Of a stretch of 64,000 nucleotides of DNA, positions 50,989-59,494 are shown piece after piece. Below the pieces are notes generated by a model. That model saw only the letters and a program-made list of their open reading frames with translations, made no database searches and was not told the DNA's origin. The DNA is from Palleronia pontilimi. Its GTDB lineage: Bacteria; Pseudomonadota; Alphaproteobacteria; Rhodobacterales; Rhodobacteraceae. The stretch covers positions 1-64,000 of the forward strand of contig NZ_JAEKPD010000016.1 in the NCBI RefSeq assembly GCF_016412875.1, written 5' to 3'. Position 1 is the stretch's first letter; each line of letters begins with the position of its first letter. The position numbers and the translations under genes are program-made.

Positions 50989-51795
50989 ATGGAAGGCAAA
51001 TCCGTCTGGCTGGGCCGTTTCCGCAAACCGGTGCGCCTGCTGATGATCCTGTTCACCGCGGCGTCGCTGCTGCTCTATGTCTGGCTGGTCGTGAACCGGC
51101 TGCTCGACCCGGAAGCCATCGCCATGTTCGAAATGATCCGCCCCGGCGGACGGCCGATGGTGCAGCTCACTCTGTTCTGCCTGTTCGGCGCGATCCTGTT
51201 CGCGTCGCTCTACCTGTCGGACTTCCGCGGCGATATCGAGCCGCCCAATGACGGCATCTTCGACATCGTGTCGCTGGTGCTGAGCCGCGCGGCGATGATC
51301 TCGATCGCGCTGATCGTGCTCGTGATGTTCTACGAGGTGGTGTCGCGCTACGTCTTCTCGGCGCCCACGCTCTGGGCCAACGAACTGTCGCTCTGGATCG
51401 CGGCCTTCGTGTTCCTGCTGTCGGGCCAATACGCCATGCAGCAACGGTGCCACATCCGCATCCCGGTGATCTACGACCGGATGCCGCGCTGGATGCGGAA
51501 GCTCTCGGACAGCCTGTCGGTGCTCTTCATCGTCGGCTTCGTCTTCGCGCTGGTCTGGGGCGGCTACACCGACGCCGAGAACCGCTTCCTGCGGATGGAG
51601 ACCTTCGGCACCGCCTGGGATCCGCCCATCCCCGGCATCATCAAGCCGGTGCTGCTGCTGTCAATGGTGCTGGTCGCGATCCAGGCGGTGTCGAACCTGA
51701 TCGCCGACTGGTCGAAGGAAAACGTCTATGACAGCCCCGATGCCATCGACGATACCGAGATCGAAATCATCCGCCGCAGCCTGGAGAACAAGTAA
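50989..51795 (+). CDS. dctQ: TRAP transporter small permease (DctQ)
   Basis: 268 aa, larger than usual DctQ because of a ~90-residue N-terminal part with two extra hydrophobic spans (VRLLMILFTAASLLLYVWLV and MVQLTLFCLFGAILFASLYL). The DctQ domain follows with VMFYEVVSRYVFSAPTLWAN, WIAAFVFLLSGQYAMQQRCH and IVGFVFALVWGGY. The start MEGKSVWLGRF is supported by AAGGGGG. Its TAA stop overlaps the dctM start by one base. Confidence 0.9.
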   Translation: MEGKSVWLGRFRKPVRLLMILFTAASLLLYVWLVVNRLLDPEAIAMFEMIRPGGRPMVQLTLFCLFGAILFASLYLSDFRGDIEPPNDGIFDIVSLVLSRAAMISIALIVLVMFYEVVSRYVFSAPTLWANELSLWIAAFVFLLSGQYAMQQRCHIRIPVIYDRMPRWMRKLSDSLSVLFIVGFVFALVWGGYTDAENRFLRMETFGTAWDPPIPGIIKPVLLLSMVLVAIQAVSNLIADWSKENVYDSPDAIDDTEIEIIRRSLENK

Positions 51796-53390
51796 TGGTC
51801 GATATCGGCACGCTCAGCCTGATCATCCTGCTGGCGATGTTCGCGCTGCTGGCCATCGGGATGCCGCTGGGCTTTGCCTCGGCCTTCCTGGCGGTGGTGA
51901 CGCTGATCCTGAAGTTCGACGTGGACCTGCTGTTCGGCACCTTCGGGCGGGGACCGCTATCGGTGCTGGCGCAGGCGGTGTACCGGCAGATGACGAACTA
52001 CGTGCTGATCTCGATCCCGCTTTTCATCTTCATGGCCGCCTTGCTGGAACGCTGCGGCATCGCGCGTGACATGTATTCGTCGCTGAACGTCTGGCTGTCG
52101 CGCACCCGCGGCGGGCTGGCGGTGGTCACGTCGATCATGGCCGTCATCATGGCCGCCATGTCGGGCATCATCGGCGGCGAGGTCGTGCTGCTGGGCCTGA
52201 TCGCGCTGCCGCAGATGCTGCGGCTGGGCTACGACCAGAACCTGGCCATCGGCACGATCTGCGCGTCGGGCTCGCTGGGGACCATGATCCCGCCCTCGAT
52301 CGTGCTGATCTTCTATGGCCTGGTGACCGAAACCTCGATCAAGGCGCTGTTCACCGCGTCGTTCCTGCCAGGCTTCATGCTGGCGTCGTTCTTCCTGATC
52401 TACATCGTGGTGCGCACCCGCATCACCCCGTCACTGGCGCCGCTGCCGCCCGCCGACCCCGACGATCCCGAGGGCCGCGAAAAGGGGCTGATGTTCTTGG
52501 GCTTCCTGGCGCGCATGGCCTGCTGGATCCTGGGCGTGCTGATCCTGCGGGCGGTGTTCTTCACCGTCACGGGCGCCAATGCCGTACGGGTCGGGCAGGA
52601 TCCGATCCTGCTGGGCATGGTGTCGGACTTTCCGTACCTCATCGGCGCCTTCCTGATCGCGCTGGCCACGATCTACTTGGTGGTCGGGCGCGAACGGACA
52701 TCGAAGGGCTGGCACATGGGCAAGGGCCTGATCGCGCCCATCGTGGTGATCGGCGTGGTCCTGGGCAGCATCTACGGCGGCATCACCGGCATCACCGAGG
52801 CCGCGGGCATGGGCGTGATCGCGGTGTTCGTGATCGGCCTCTTCCGTCGCGAGATGTCGTTCATGATCGTCTGGGACAGCCTGATGCGAACGCTGAAATC
52901 CACCGGCACGATCATCTGGGTCACCATCGGCGCGGCCGCCCTGGCCGCGGCCTACACACTGGCGGGCGGGCCAACCTACGTGGCCAACCTGATCATCGGG
53001 GCGGACGTGCCGACCATGGGCGTGATCCTGATCATGATGTTCGTCTTCCTGATCATGGGCATGTTCATGGACTGGATCGGGATCGTGCTGCTGATCATGC
53101 CGGTGTTCCTGCCCATCGTGGTGAAGCTGCCGCCCGAAGAGATCGGGTTCCTGGCGTCCATCGACGCGCGCTACATCCCGATCTGGTTCGGCGTGGTGTT
53201 CTGCATGAACATGCAGGTCAGCTTCCTGTCGCCGCCCTTCGGCCCGGCGGCGTTCTACCTCAAATCCGTGGCGCCGCCCGAAATCGAGCTCACGGACATC
53301 TTCAAGGGCTTCCTGCCCTTCATCGCACTGCAGCTCTGTGCGCTGTCGGTGTTGCTGATCTGGCCGCCCATCGTCACGCTGTTCCTGTAA
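51795..53390 (+). CDS. dctM: TRAP transporter large permease (DctM)
   Basis: 531 aa, about 12-13 spans. IGMPLGFASAFLAVVTLIL, MAAMSGIIGGEVVLLGLIAL, GSLGTMIPPSIVLIFYGLV, GGITGITEAAGMGVIAVFVI, FMDWIGIVLLIMPVFLPIV and VVFCMNMQVSFLSPPFGPAAF are family landmarks. The GTMIPPS and SPPFGP loops are those used for Na+ and substrate in TRAP systems. About 100 residues longer than the shortest DctM proteins because of a central cytoplasmic loop near 215-235. Forms the Na+-driven importer with DctP and DctQ. Confidence 0.93.
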   Translation: MVDIGTLSLIILLAMFALLAIGMPLGFASAFLAVVTLILKFDVDLLFGTFGRGPLSVLAQAVYRQMTNYVLISIPLFIFMAALLERCGIARDMYSSLNVWLSRTRGGLAVVTSIMAVIMAAMSGIIGGEVVLLGLIALPQMLRLGYDQNLAIGTICASGSLGTMIPPSIVLIFYGLVTETSIKALFTASFLPGFMLASFFLIYIVVRTRITPSLAPLPPADPDDPEGREKGLMFLGFLARMACWILGVLILRAVFFTVTGANAVRVGQDPILLGMVSDFPYLIGAFLIALATIYLVVGRERTSKGWHMGKGLIAPIVVIGVVLGSIYGGITGITEAAGMGVIAVFVIGLFRREMSFMIVWDSLMRTLKSTGTIIWVTIGAAALAAAYTLAGGPTYVANLIIGADVPTMGVILIMMFVFLIMGMFMDWIGIVLLIMPVFLPIVVKLPPEEIGFLASIDARYIPIWFGVVFCMNMQVSFLSPPFGPAAFYLKSVAPPEIELTDIFKGFLPFIALQLCALSVLLIWPPIVTLFL

Positions 53391-53402
53391 GGAGACCCCG
53401 AC

Positions 53403-54290
53403 ATGACCAAACCAACCATCGGCTTCATCGGCCTCGGCCTCATGGGGCGCGCCATGGTCGAATGCCTGCAGAAGGCCGGATATTCCGTGATGGTGCTGGG
53501 CCACCGCGACCGCACCGGCATCGACGAAGCCCTGTCGCGCGGCGGCTCCGAGGCGGCATCGGCCCGCGAACTGGCGCAGGCGTCGGACATCGTGATGTTC
53601 TGCATGGGCACATCGGATCATGTCGAATCCCGCGTCTATGGCGAAGAGGGCGTGCTGGCGGGCGCGAAGGACGGCCAGATCTTGATAGATTTCGGCACGT
53701 CCCTGCCCAGCTCGACCGAGCGCATCGGCAAGGATCTTGCCGCCAAGGGGGCCGCGTATCTGGACGCGCCGCTGGGCCGCACGCCCGCCCACGCGGTGGA
53801 CGGTTTGCTGAACATCATGTGCGCGGGCGACAAGGACGCCTACGCGCGCGCCAAGCCCACGCTCGACTGCCTGGGCGAAAACGTCTTCCACCTGGGCGCG
53901 CTTGGCAACGGACACAAGATCAAGCTGATGAACAATTTCTTCGCCATGACCACCGCCATGGCCATGGCGGAGGTCTTCGCCGTCTCGGACACCGTGGGCG
54001 TGCCGCGCCAGATGGTCTATGACGTGATGGCGGCGGGACCGAACCATTCGGGCATGATGGATTTCATCAAGAACTACGCCACGGACGGGCAGATCGACCT
54101 GGCCTTCTCGGTGGAAAACGCGGCCAAGGACGTGGGCTATTACAAGGAGATGACCCGCAACTTCGGCGTCACGTCGCGCATGGCCGATTGCGCCGATGCC
54201 ACGCTGCGCGCCGCGCGCGACAGCGGCTCGGGCGACCTGAACGTGCCGGAAATGGTCGACTGGATGACCCGCAACCTTGGGGATGCATGA
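53403..54290 (+). CDS. NAD(P)-dependent beta-hydroxyacid dehydrogenase
   Basis: 295 aa of the 3-hydroxyisobutyrate/tartronate-semialdehyde reductase family. IGFIGLGLMGRAMVECLQKA, LDAPLGRTPAHAVDGLLNIM, catalytic Lys in NGHKIKLMNNFFAMTTAMA. Twelve bases after dctM, so part of the transport operon. It is distinct from ltnD; it may reduce tartronate semialdehyde or oxidise the imported acid. Substrate not assigned. Confidence 0.85.
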   Translation: MTKPTIGFIGLGLMGRAMVECLQKAGYSVMVLGHRDRTGIDEALSRGGSEAASARELAQASDIVMFCMGTSDHVESRVYGEEGVLAGAKDGQILIDFGTSLPSSTERIGKDLAAKGAAYLDAPLGRTPAHAVDGLLNIMCAGDKDAYARAKPTLDCLGENVFHLGALGNGHKIKLMNNFFAMTTAMAMAEVFAVSDTVGVPRQMVYDVMAAGPNHSGMMDFIKNYATDGQIDLAFSVENAAKDVGYYKEMTRNFGVTSRMADCADATLRAARDSGSGDLNVPEMVDWMTRNLGDA

Positions 54291-54291
54291 C

Positions 54292-55017
54292 ATGAGGCTG
54301 CAGGGCAAACGCGCCTTCGTCACCGCGGCGGGGCAAGGCATCGGCCGGGCCATCGCCACCGGCATGGCCGCGGAAGGGGCGCATGTGGTCGCCACCGACC
54401 TGAACGGCGATCTTCTGGCGGATATCGGCACGGCCCAGGCCTTCGCGCTGGACGCCACCGACAAGGCGGCGCTGCAGGCGGCCATAGTGGACGCAGCACC
54501 CGACATCCTGGTCAACTGCGCGGGCTTCGTGCACCACGGCACCATCGCGGACTGCACCGACGACCAGTGGGAGTTCGCGCTGACCCTGAACTGCCGCACC
54601 CAGTTCCACGGGATGCAGGCCGCCCTGCCGGGCATGGTCGCGCGCGGCGGCGGGTCGATCATCAACATCTCGAGCGTGGCCAGCTCGATCATCGCGGCGC
54701 CCAACCGCTTCGTCTATGCCACCACCAAGGCCGCGGTGATCGCCATGACGAAATCCGTGGCGCTGGATTACGTGACCACCGGCGTGCGCTGCAACTGCAT
54801 CTGTCCCGGCACCGTGGACAGCCCGTCGCTGCACCAGCGCTGGCACGACAGCGGCGATTACGAGGCGGCGCAAAAGCAGTTCATCGCCCGCCAGCCCATG
54901 GGCCGCGTCGGCACGCCCGAGGAAATCGCGAAACTGGCGATCTACCTGGGCTCGGACGAAAGCGCCTTCACCACCGGCCACGCCCACGTGATCGACGGCG
55001 GGTGGTCCGTGGGCTGA
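54292..55017 (+). CDS. SDR family oxidoreductase, possibly 2-keto-3-deoxy acid dehydrogenase
   Basis: 241 aa. MRLQGKRAFVTAAGQGIGRA has the TAAGQGIG form seen in 2-keto-3-deoxy-L-fuconate dehydrogenase-like SDRs; then NCAG, INISSVASS, active site YATTKAA and VRCNCICPGTVDSPSLHQRW. With the FAH hydrolase gene this suggests a non-phosphorylative branch. Asp after the second strand (VVATDLN) suggests NAD. Two in-frame ATG codons lie just upstream; 54292 gives the family start. Confidence 0.85.
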   Translation: MRLQGKRAFVTAAGQGIGRAIATGMAAEGAHVVATDLNGDLLADIGTAQAFALDATDKAALQAAIVDAAPDILVNCAGFVHHGTIADCTDDQWEFALTLNCRTQFHGMQAALPGMVARGGGSIINISSVASSIIAAPNRFVYATTKAAVIAMTKSVALDYVTTGVRCNCICPGTVDSPSLHQRWHDSGDYEAAQKQFIARQPMGRVGTPEEIAKLAIYLGSDESAFTTGHAHVIDGGWSVG

Positions 55018-55934
55018 TGCCAAGCGTTCACCAGCCGCCGCTTCACCACGAAGTGGCGGCCCGAGAAGACCGGCTGGGCTTGGGCATCGCCATGATGGCG
55101 CTGGCCGTGCTTGGCTTTACCTGCATCGACACATCGGCCAAGTGGCTGGTGCTGGCGGGCATCCCGGCGATCCAGGCGGTCTTTGCCCGCTATGCCGTTC
55201 ATTTCCTGCAATCGCTTCTGCTGTTCCTGCCGCGCGAGGGCTGGGATGCGGTCCGGTCGAACGCGCCGAAGCGGCAGGCGCTGCGCGCCATGTTCCTGAT
55301 GGGCAGCACGGTGTGCAACTTCACCGCCCTGCAATACCTGCCGCTGACCGTCACGACGACGATCATGTTCTCGGGGCCCATCGCGGTGACGCTGCTGGCG
55401 ATCCCGATCCTGGGCGAGCGGGTGGGCATCCACCGGCTGGTCGCCGTCTGCGTGGGGTTCCTGGGCGTGCTGGTGGTGATGCAGCCCTGGGGCGCCGAGT
55501 TTCACCCGGCGATGCTTCTGAACCTGCTCGCCATGATGCTGGCGTCGCTCTATTTCATCCTGACGCGGATGCTGGCAGGCATCGAAAGCAACGCCACGGC
55601 GCAGATCTGGGCGTCGGGGCTGGCGACACTGGTGCTGACCCCGTTCGTGTGGTCGGTCTGGACCTGGCCGGACAGCCCCGCGGGATATGCCGTTCTGGTG
55701 CTGATCGGTCTGTTCGGCGGCACCAGCCATATCTGCGCCACCTACGCCCACCGGCTGGCCGATGCGTCGATCCTGGCGCCCATGATCTATATCCAGATCG
55801 TCCTGGCAGCCATCGCGTCGATCGTCGTCTTCGGGGTCTATCCGACCATCTGGACCCTCGCGGGCGGGCTGATCATCATCGCTGCGGGGCTATATATCTG
55901 GCGCCGTGAAAGCCGGGGCCGACGCCGCGTCTAG
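55017..55934 (+). CDS. DMT-family (EamA) transporter
   Basis: 305 aa, ten predicted spans in two EamA repeats: GFTCIDTSAKWLVLAGIPAI, NFTALQYLPLTVTTTIMFSG, FLGVLVVMQPWG; then LYFILTRMLA, GGTSHICATYAHRLADASIL and WTLAGGLIIIAAGLYIW. Exports or imports small metabolites; substrate unknown. Its ATG overlaps the SDR stop (TGATG), last gene of the gntR-controlled plus-strand operon, and it ends 4 bp inside the convergent dehydrogenase gene. Confidence 0.85.
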   Translation: MPSVHQPPLHHEVAAREDRLGLGIAMMALAVLGFTCIDTSAKWLVLAGIPAIQAVFARYAVHFLQSLLLFLPREGWDAVRSNAPKRQALRAMFLMGSTVCNFTALQYLPLTVTTTIMFSGPIAVTLLAIPILGERVGIHRLVAVCVGFLGVLVVMQPWGAEFHPAMLLNLLAMMLASLYFILTRMLAGIESNATAQIWASGLATLVLTPFVWSVWTWPDSPAGYAVLVLIGLFGGTSHICATYAHRLADASILAPMIYIQIVLAAIASIVVFGVYPTIWTLAGGLIIIAAGLYIWRRESRGRRRV

Positions 55935-56869
55935 TTCACCCGCGTCAGCAGATCGCGCCCGGCCAGGAACGCCGCGATGTTGTCGCGCTGAAGCTGGCCC
56001 ATCGCGGCCCGCGTCGCCACCGTCCCCGATCCCTGGTGGGGTTGCAGAACCACATTGTCGAGCGCGTGGAAGCGCGGGTTCACCTTCGGCTCGCCCTCGA
56101 ACACGTCCAGGCCCGCGCCCGCCAGCTTGCCCGCTTCCAGCGCGTCGAGCAGCGCGCCCTCGTCCACCGTCGAGCCGCGCGAGATGTTGATCAGAACGCC
56201 GTTCTCGCCCAGCGCCTCCAAGATACGGGCATCGACCATGTTCTCGGTCTCGGGGCCGCCCACCAGCGACACCACAAGAAAATCCACCGCCCGCGCCAGG
56301 TCGACCGGATCGGCGTGGTAATCCCAACCCGGCGTGTCCTTTTCCGAGCGCGACCAGTAATGCACGTCCATCTTGAACGCCTCCAGCCGTTCGGCGATCT
56401 CGTGGCCGATGCGGCCCAGCCCGAGGATACCCGCCTTGCCGCCGCTCATCTTGCGGTTCAGCGGAAAGCTTTCGCCTTCGGCCCACGCGCCCGAGCGCAC
56501 ATGGGCGTCGCCCTGCCGCATCCGCCGCCCCTGCATGAGCAGCATCGCCACCGCCAGGTCGGCCACGTCGTCGTTCAGCACGTCGGGCGTGTTCGTCACT
56601 GCGATGTCGCGCGCGGTTGCGGCCGCCACGTCGATCGCGTCATAGCCCACGCCGAAATTGGCGATCAGGCCGAGGTTCGGGAAGGCGTCCATCTGCTCGG
56701 GTCCGAACGCGGCGTGGCCCATATAGGCGATGGCCGAGATCTGATCGCGTTCGGCGTCGTCCAGGGCCAGCGCGCTGTCCAGCGAAGACGCCATCACGGC
56801 GTCCAGATCGGTGCGCAACGCCTGTTCGTCGATCTTCATGTAGCCGCCGATGGCAAGGGTCTTGGTCAT
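55931..56869 (-). CDS. D-isomer-specific 2-hydroxyacid dehydrogenase (glyoxylate/hydroxypyruvate reductase type)
   Basis: 312 aa. NAD(P) motif GLGRIGHEIAERLEAF, catalytic Arg in INISRGSTVDE, Glu in LDVFEGEP and His in LQPHQGSGT. YWSRSEKD after the second strand suggests NADPH. Likely reduces glyoxylate or hydroxypyruvate, a plausible product handler for the island. The start MTKTLAIGGYMKIDE has CAGGAGCAG upstream. A one-mismatch operator lies 62 bp upstream. Confidence 0.88.
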   Translation of the reverse strand: MTKTLAIGGYMKIDEQALRTDLDAVMASSLDSALALDDAERDQISAIAYMGHAAFGPEQMDAFPNLGLIANFGVGYDAIDVAAATARDIAVTNTPDVLNDDVADLAVAMLLMQGRRMRQGDAHVRSGAWAEGESFPLNRKMSGGKAGILGLGRIGHEIAERLEAFKMDVHYWSRSEKDTPGWDYHADPVDLARAVDFLVVSLVGGPETENMVDARILEALGENGVLINISRGSTVDEGALLDALEAGKLAGAGLDVFEGEPKVNPRFHALDNVVLQPHQGSGTVATRAAMGQLQRDNIAAFLAGRDLLTRVN

Positions 56870-56930
56870 GGGGTCTGCTCCTGCAAAGAGTCCTGCGGTC
56901 GAGAGCAGCGTAACCGGGCAAGCGGTTGGA

Positions 56931-56940
56931 TGGTATGCCA
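56931..56940. promoter_or_regulatory. Degenerate GntR operator TGGTATGCCA
   Basis: One mismatch from TGGTATACCA, upstream of the 2-hydroxyacid dehydrogenase on the minus strand. It marks the right-hand end of the island; 56941-57035 holds nothing else. Confidence 0.5.
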
Positions 56941-57035
56941 AAACGCGCCATCCGGGCCCGGGGGGGCGCCGTGCGCTGCGGGTGCGCTATCGCGTCAACC
57001 CGAAGAGACCCGGGCCGCGACCTTTCCCGTGGGGC

Positions 57036-57770
57036 TCAGGCCTCGATCCGTTTGAACCCGGCTTCTTCGTTCAGCGCGTTCGAGCGCTGCTCGATGGCGT
57101 CTTCGAGCCGTTTCATGAAGTCGGTGCGGCTCAGTCCCGGCCGGATCGGGTCAAGGAATTCGACGATCGCGGTGCCGGGATGGCGCATCACGCCGCGCTT
57201 TTCCCAGAATACGCCCACGTTGCAGGCCACCGGCACGCAGGGCTGTTCCAGCTGGTCGTAAAGCACGTGGGTCCCGATCTTGTAGGGCGCGGCCACGCCG
57301 GGCGCGATGCGCGTGCCTTGCGGATAGATGCACAGCTGGCCGGGCTTGGCGGAGCCTGACTTCACGTCCCTGACCATCTTGCCGATGGCCTTGCCGCGCT
57401 TGCCGCGGTTCACGAAGACGCAGCCGATCCGGTAGGCGTAGAAGCCCAGGATCGGGGCATACATCAATTCGCGTTTCATGATGAATTTGCCGCGCGGCAC
57501 GGCGTTGAAGATCAGGATGATGTCCAGGAACGACTGGTGCTTGGCGGCGACCATGACCTGGTCGGTGGGCACCGGACCGCGCACTTCGGATTTCAGACCG
57601 ACCATCCAGGACGCGGTCCAGATCACCCAGCGGCAATAGGCCTTGCAGGCCTTGCGGGCGCCCTGCGGATGGATCGCGGCATAGGGCAGATAGCCGATGC
57701 CGATGACGGCCATGGCGATGTACATCTGGGTGTTGAAGGCCAGCGACCGGACGAATTGCAGCGGTTTCAT
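57036..57770 (-). CDS. plsC: 1-acyl-sn-glycerol-3-phosphate acyltransferase
   Basis: 244 aa PlsC-type membrane enzyme making phosphatidic acid. The acyltransferase motif HQSFLD (HX4D) is near residue 78, then FVNRGKRGKAIG and CIYPQGTRIAPG; an N-terminal membrane span (MYIAMAVIGIGYLPYAAI). Its ATG overlaps the ftsX stop (ATGA), in the order ftsE-ftsX-plsC. Confidence 0.92.
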   Translation of the reverse strand: MKPLQFVRSLAFNTQMYIAMAVIGIGYLPYAAIHPQGARKACKAYCRWVIWTASWMVGLKSEVRGPVPTDQVMVAAKHQSFLDIILIFNAVPRGKFIMKRELMYAPILGFYAYRIGCVFVNRGKRGKAIGKMVRDVKSGSAKPGQLCIYPQGTRIAPGVAAPYKIGTHVLYDQLEQPCVPVACNVGVFWEKRGVMRHPGTAIVEFLDPIRPGLSRTDFMKRLEDAIEQRSNALNEEAGFKRIEA

Positions 57771-58669
57771 GGGATCTCCTTCAACGCGCGCAAGGCGGCG
57801 TGGCGCGTGGCCCAGAAGGCGATGAAAGCAGCTAGCGGGACGATCAGCAAGGGCAGCAGCCAGCCCGCCCCCGAAAAGGCAAGGTCGGTCAGGAACCCTC
57901 CGGCGGCGTCGGCGCGCGGCATCAGCGCGATGAACAGCACCGCCAGCGCGGTGCCGATGGCCGCCCCCATGGACGCGCGCAGCGTGAAGCGGCGCACAAA
58001 GGCGCGGGCGATGAAGATATCGCGCGCGCCCACCAGACGCAGCACCGTCATCACCTGCCTATTGGCGGCAAGCGCCGTGCTGGCGGCCAGCGTGATCATC
58101 GCCGCCATGGTCAGGACGATCAGCGTCAAGGCGCCCAGGGCCAGCAGGTTCAGCCGCTCGGCGGCGCGGATCAGCGGACGGCGCCAGCGGGTATGGTCGT
58201 CGACGACCGCGCCGGGCGCTTCGGCCTGCAGGCGCAGGCGCAGGCCCTCGGCATCGTAGCCACGCCCTTCCTCGATCACCTCGACCAGTTGCGGGATCGG
58301 CAGGGTTTCGACCGGCAATTCTGGGCCGAACCACGGCGCGAGAAGCGCGCGCTGTTCCGCGTCGCTCAGGGCGCGCGACGAGGCGACGCCGGGCGTTTCG
58401 GACAGGATGCGCAGCACCGCGTCGGTCTGGGCCTGGCGCTGGTCGGCCGGGGCCGAGATGCGGATGGTCGAGCTTTGCGCCAGCGCCTGCCCCCAGCGAT
58501 CTGCCAGCCGCGCGGTGGCCAGCGACAGCGCCAGCGCGAAGACGCCCAGGAAGGCCATGGCGGCGGCGGTGAACACGGTCAGCTGCGCGGTGAACCCCGT
58601 TGGGGGCACGATCCGGTCGGCGCTGGGATCGCCCTTCAGCAAAGACGCAAGCTGTCGCAGACGGGTCAC
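57767..58669 (-). CDS. ftsX: FtsX-like permease
   Basis: 300 aa with four membrane spans: one after LTVFTAAAMAFLGVFALALS, a periplasmic domain (about 55-160), then LALGALTLIVLTMAAMITLA, a span near ASMGAAIGTALAVLFIALM and WLLPLLIVPLAAFIAFW. Partner of FtsE in the divisome-linked ABC complex that controls peptidoglycan hydrolases. Overlaps ftsE and plsC by 4 bp each. Confidence 0.9.
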   Translation of the reverse strand: MTRLRQLASLLKGDPSADRIVPPTGFTAQLTVFTAAAMAFLGVFALALSLATARLADRWGQALAQSSTIRISAPADQRQAQTDAVLRILSETPGVASSRALSDAEQRALLAPWFGPELPVETLPIPQLVEVIEEGRGYDAEGLRLRLQAEAPGAVVDDHTRWRRPLIRAAERLNLLALGALTLIVLTMAAMITLAASTALAANRQVMTVLRLVGARDIFIARAFVRRFTLRASMGAAIGTALAVLFIALMPRADAAGGFLTDLAFSGAGWLLPLLIVPLAAFIAFWATRHAALRALKEIP

Positions 58670-59367
58670 AGATCGGCCCCCGCCACATCCAGCTGGCCGC
58701 CGCGCAGGCGCAGCACGCGGGCGGCGACTTGCGACTTGGCCTGCCGGATCAGGTTCAGATCATGGGTGGCGATCAGCACCGCCTTGCCCATCTTGTTCAG
58801 CTCGACCAGTAGCGACAGCAGCCTGAGCGACATCTCCCAGTCCACGTTGCCTGTCGGCTCGTCCGCCAGGATCACGTCCGGCGACAGGATCAGCGCGCGG
58901 GCAAGTGCCGCGCGCTGGCGCTCGCCGCCCGACAGCTCGGGCGGCAGCGCCGTGGCGCGCTGTTCCAGCCCGACCCAGGCCAGCAACGCGCGCAGATCCT
59001 CGGCGAACTCGGCCGTGTCCTGGCCCGATGCCGCCAGCGGCAGCGTCAGGTTCTCGATCAGCGGCAGGTGGTCCAGGAAGCCGCAATCCTGGTGCACCAC
59101 GCCCACGCGCCGCCTGACCTGCGCTATTCCGTCGCGGCCCAACTGGTCGGCAGGCTTGCCGAACGCGGTGACCCGCCCTTGGGTCGGGGCCAGCTCAAGA
59201 TAGCACAATTTCAACAGGGTCGTCTTGCCCGCCCCGGAAGGTCCGGTCAGGAAATGAAAGGATCCCGGCGACAGCGTCAGGCTCAGATCGTTCAGCAGAG
59301 CCCGGCCATCATAGCCATAGCTCACCTGCGACAACTCGATCACGGGGGACCCCTCCGATTGCGCCAT
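58666..59367 (-). CDS. ftsE: Cell-division ABC ATPase FtsE
   Basis: 233 aa. Walker A GPSGAGKT, Q-loop GVVHQDCGFLDHLPLIENL, signature LSGGERQRAALARAL, Walker B VILADEPTGNVDWEM and H-loop ATHDLNLI. The start MAQSEGSPVIELSQVSYGYD was chosen; a further ATG seven codons upstream is possible and the Shine-Dalgarno is weak. Divergent from the zinc-ribbon gene. Confidence 0.93.
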   Translation of the reverse strand: MAQSEGSPVIELSQVSYGYDGRALLNDLSLTLSPGSFHFLTGPSGAGKTTLLKLCYLELAPTQGRVTAFGKPADQLGRDGIAQVRRRVGVVHQDCGFLDHLPLIENLTLPLAASGQDTAEFAEDLRALLAWVGLEQRATALPPELSGGERQRAALARALILSPDVILADEPTGNVDWEMSLRLLSLLVELNKMGKAVLIATHDLNLIRQAKSQVAARVLRLRGGQLDVAGADL

Positions 59368-59494
59368 TGACGTCACGCCCCATGGCATAGCGGGCCGTTC
59401 CGCCGCAAAGTGTTTGAAAAGTGACAGCGAACAGTTAACAATTCGGGCGAGGGTAGAGAAAGCCGAAAAGGCTGGAGCGGGACAGGAAATACGA

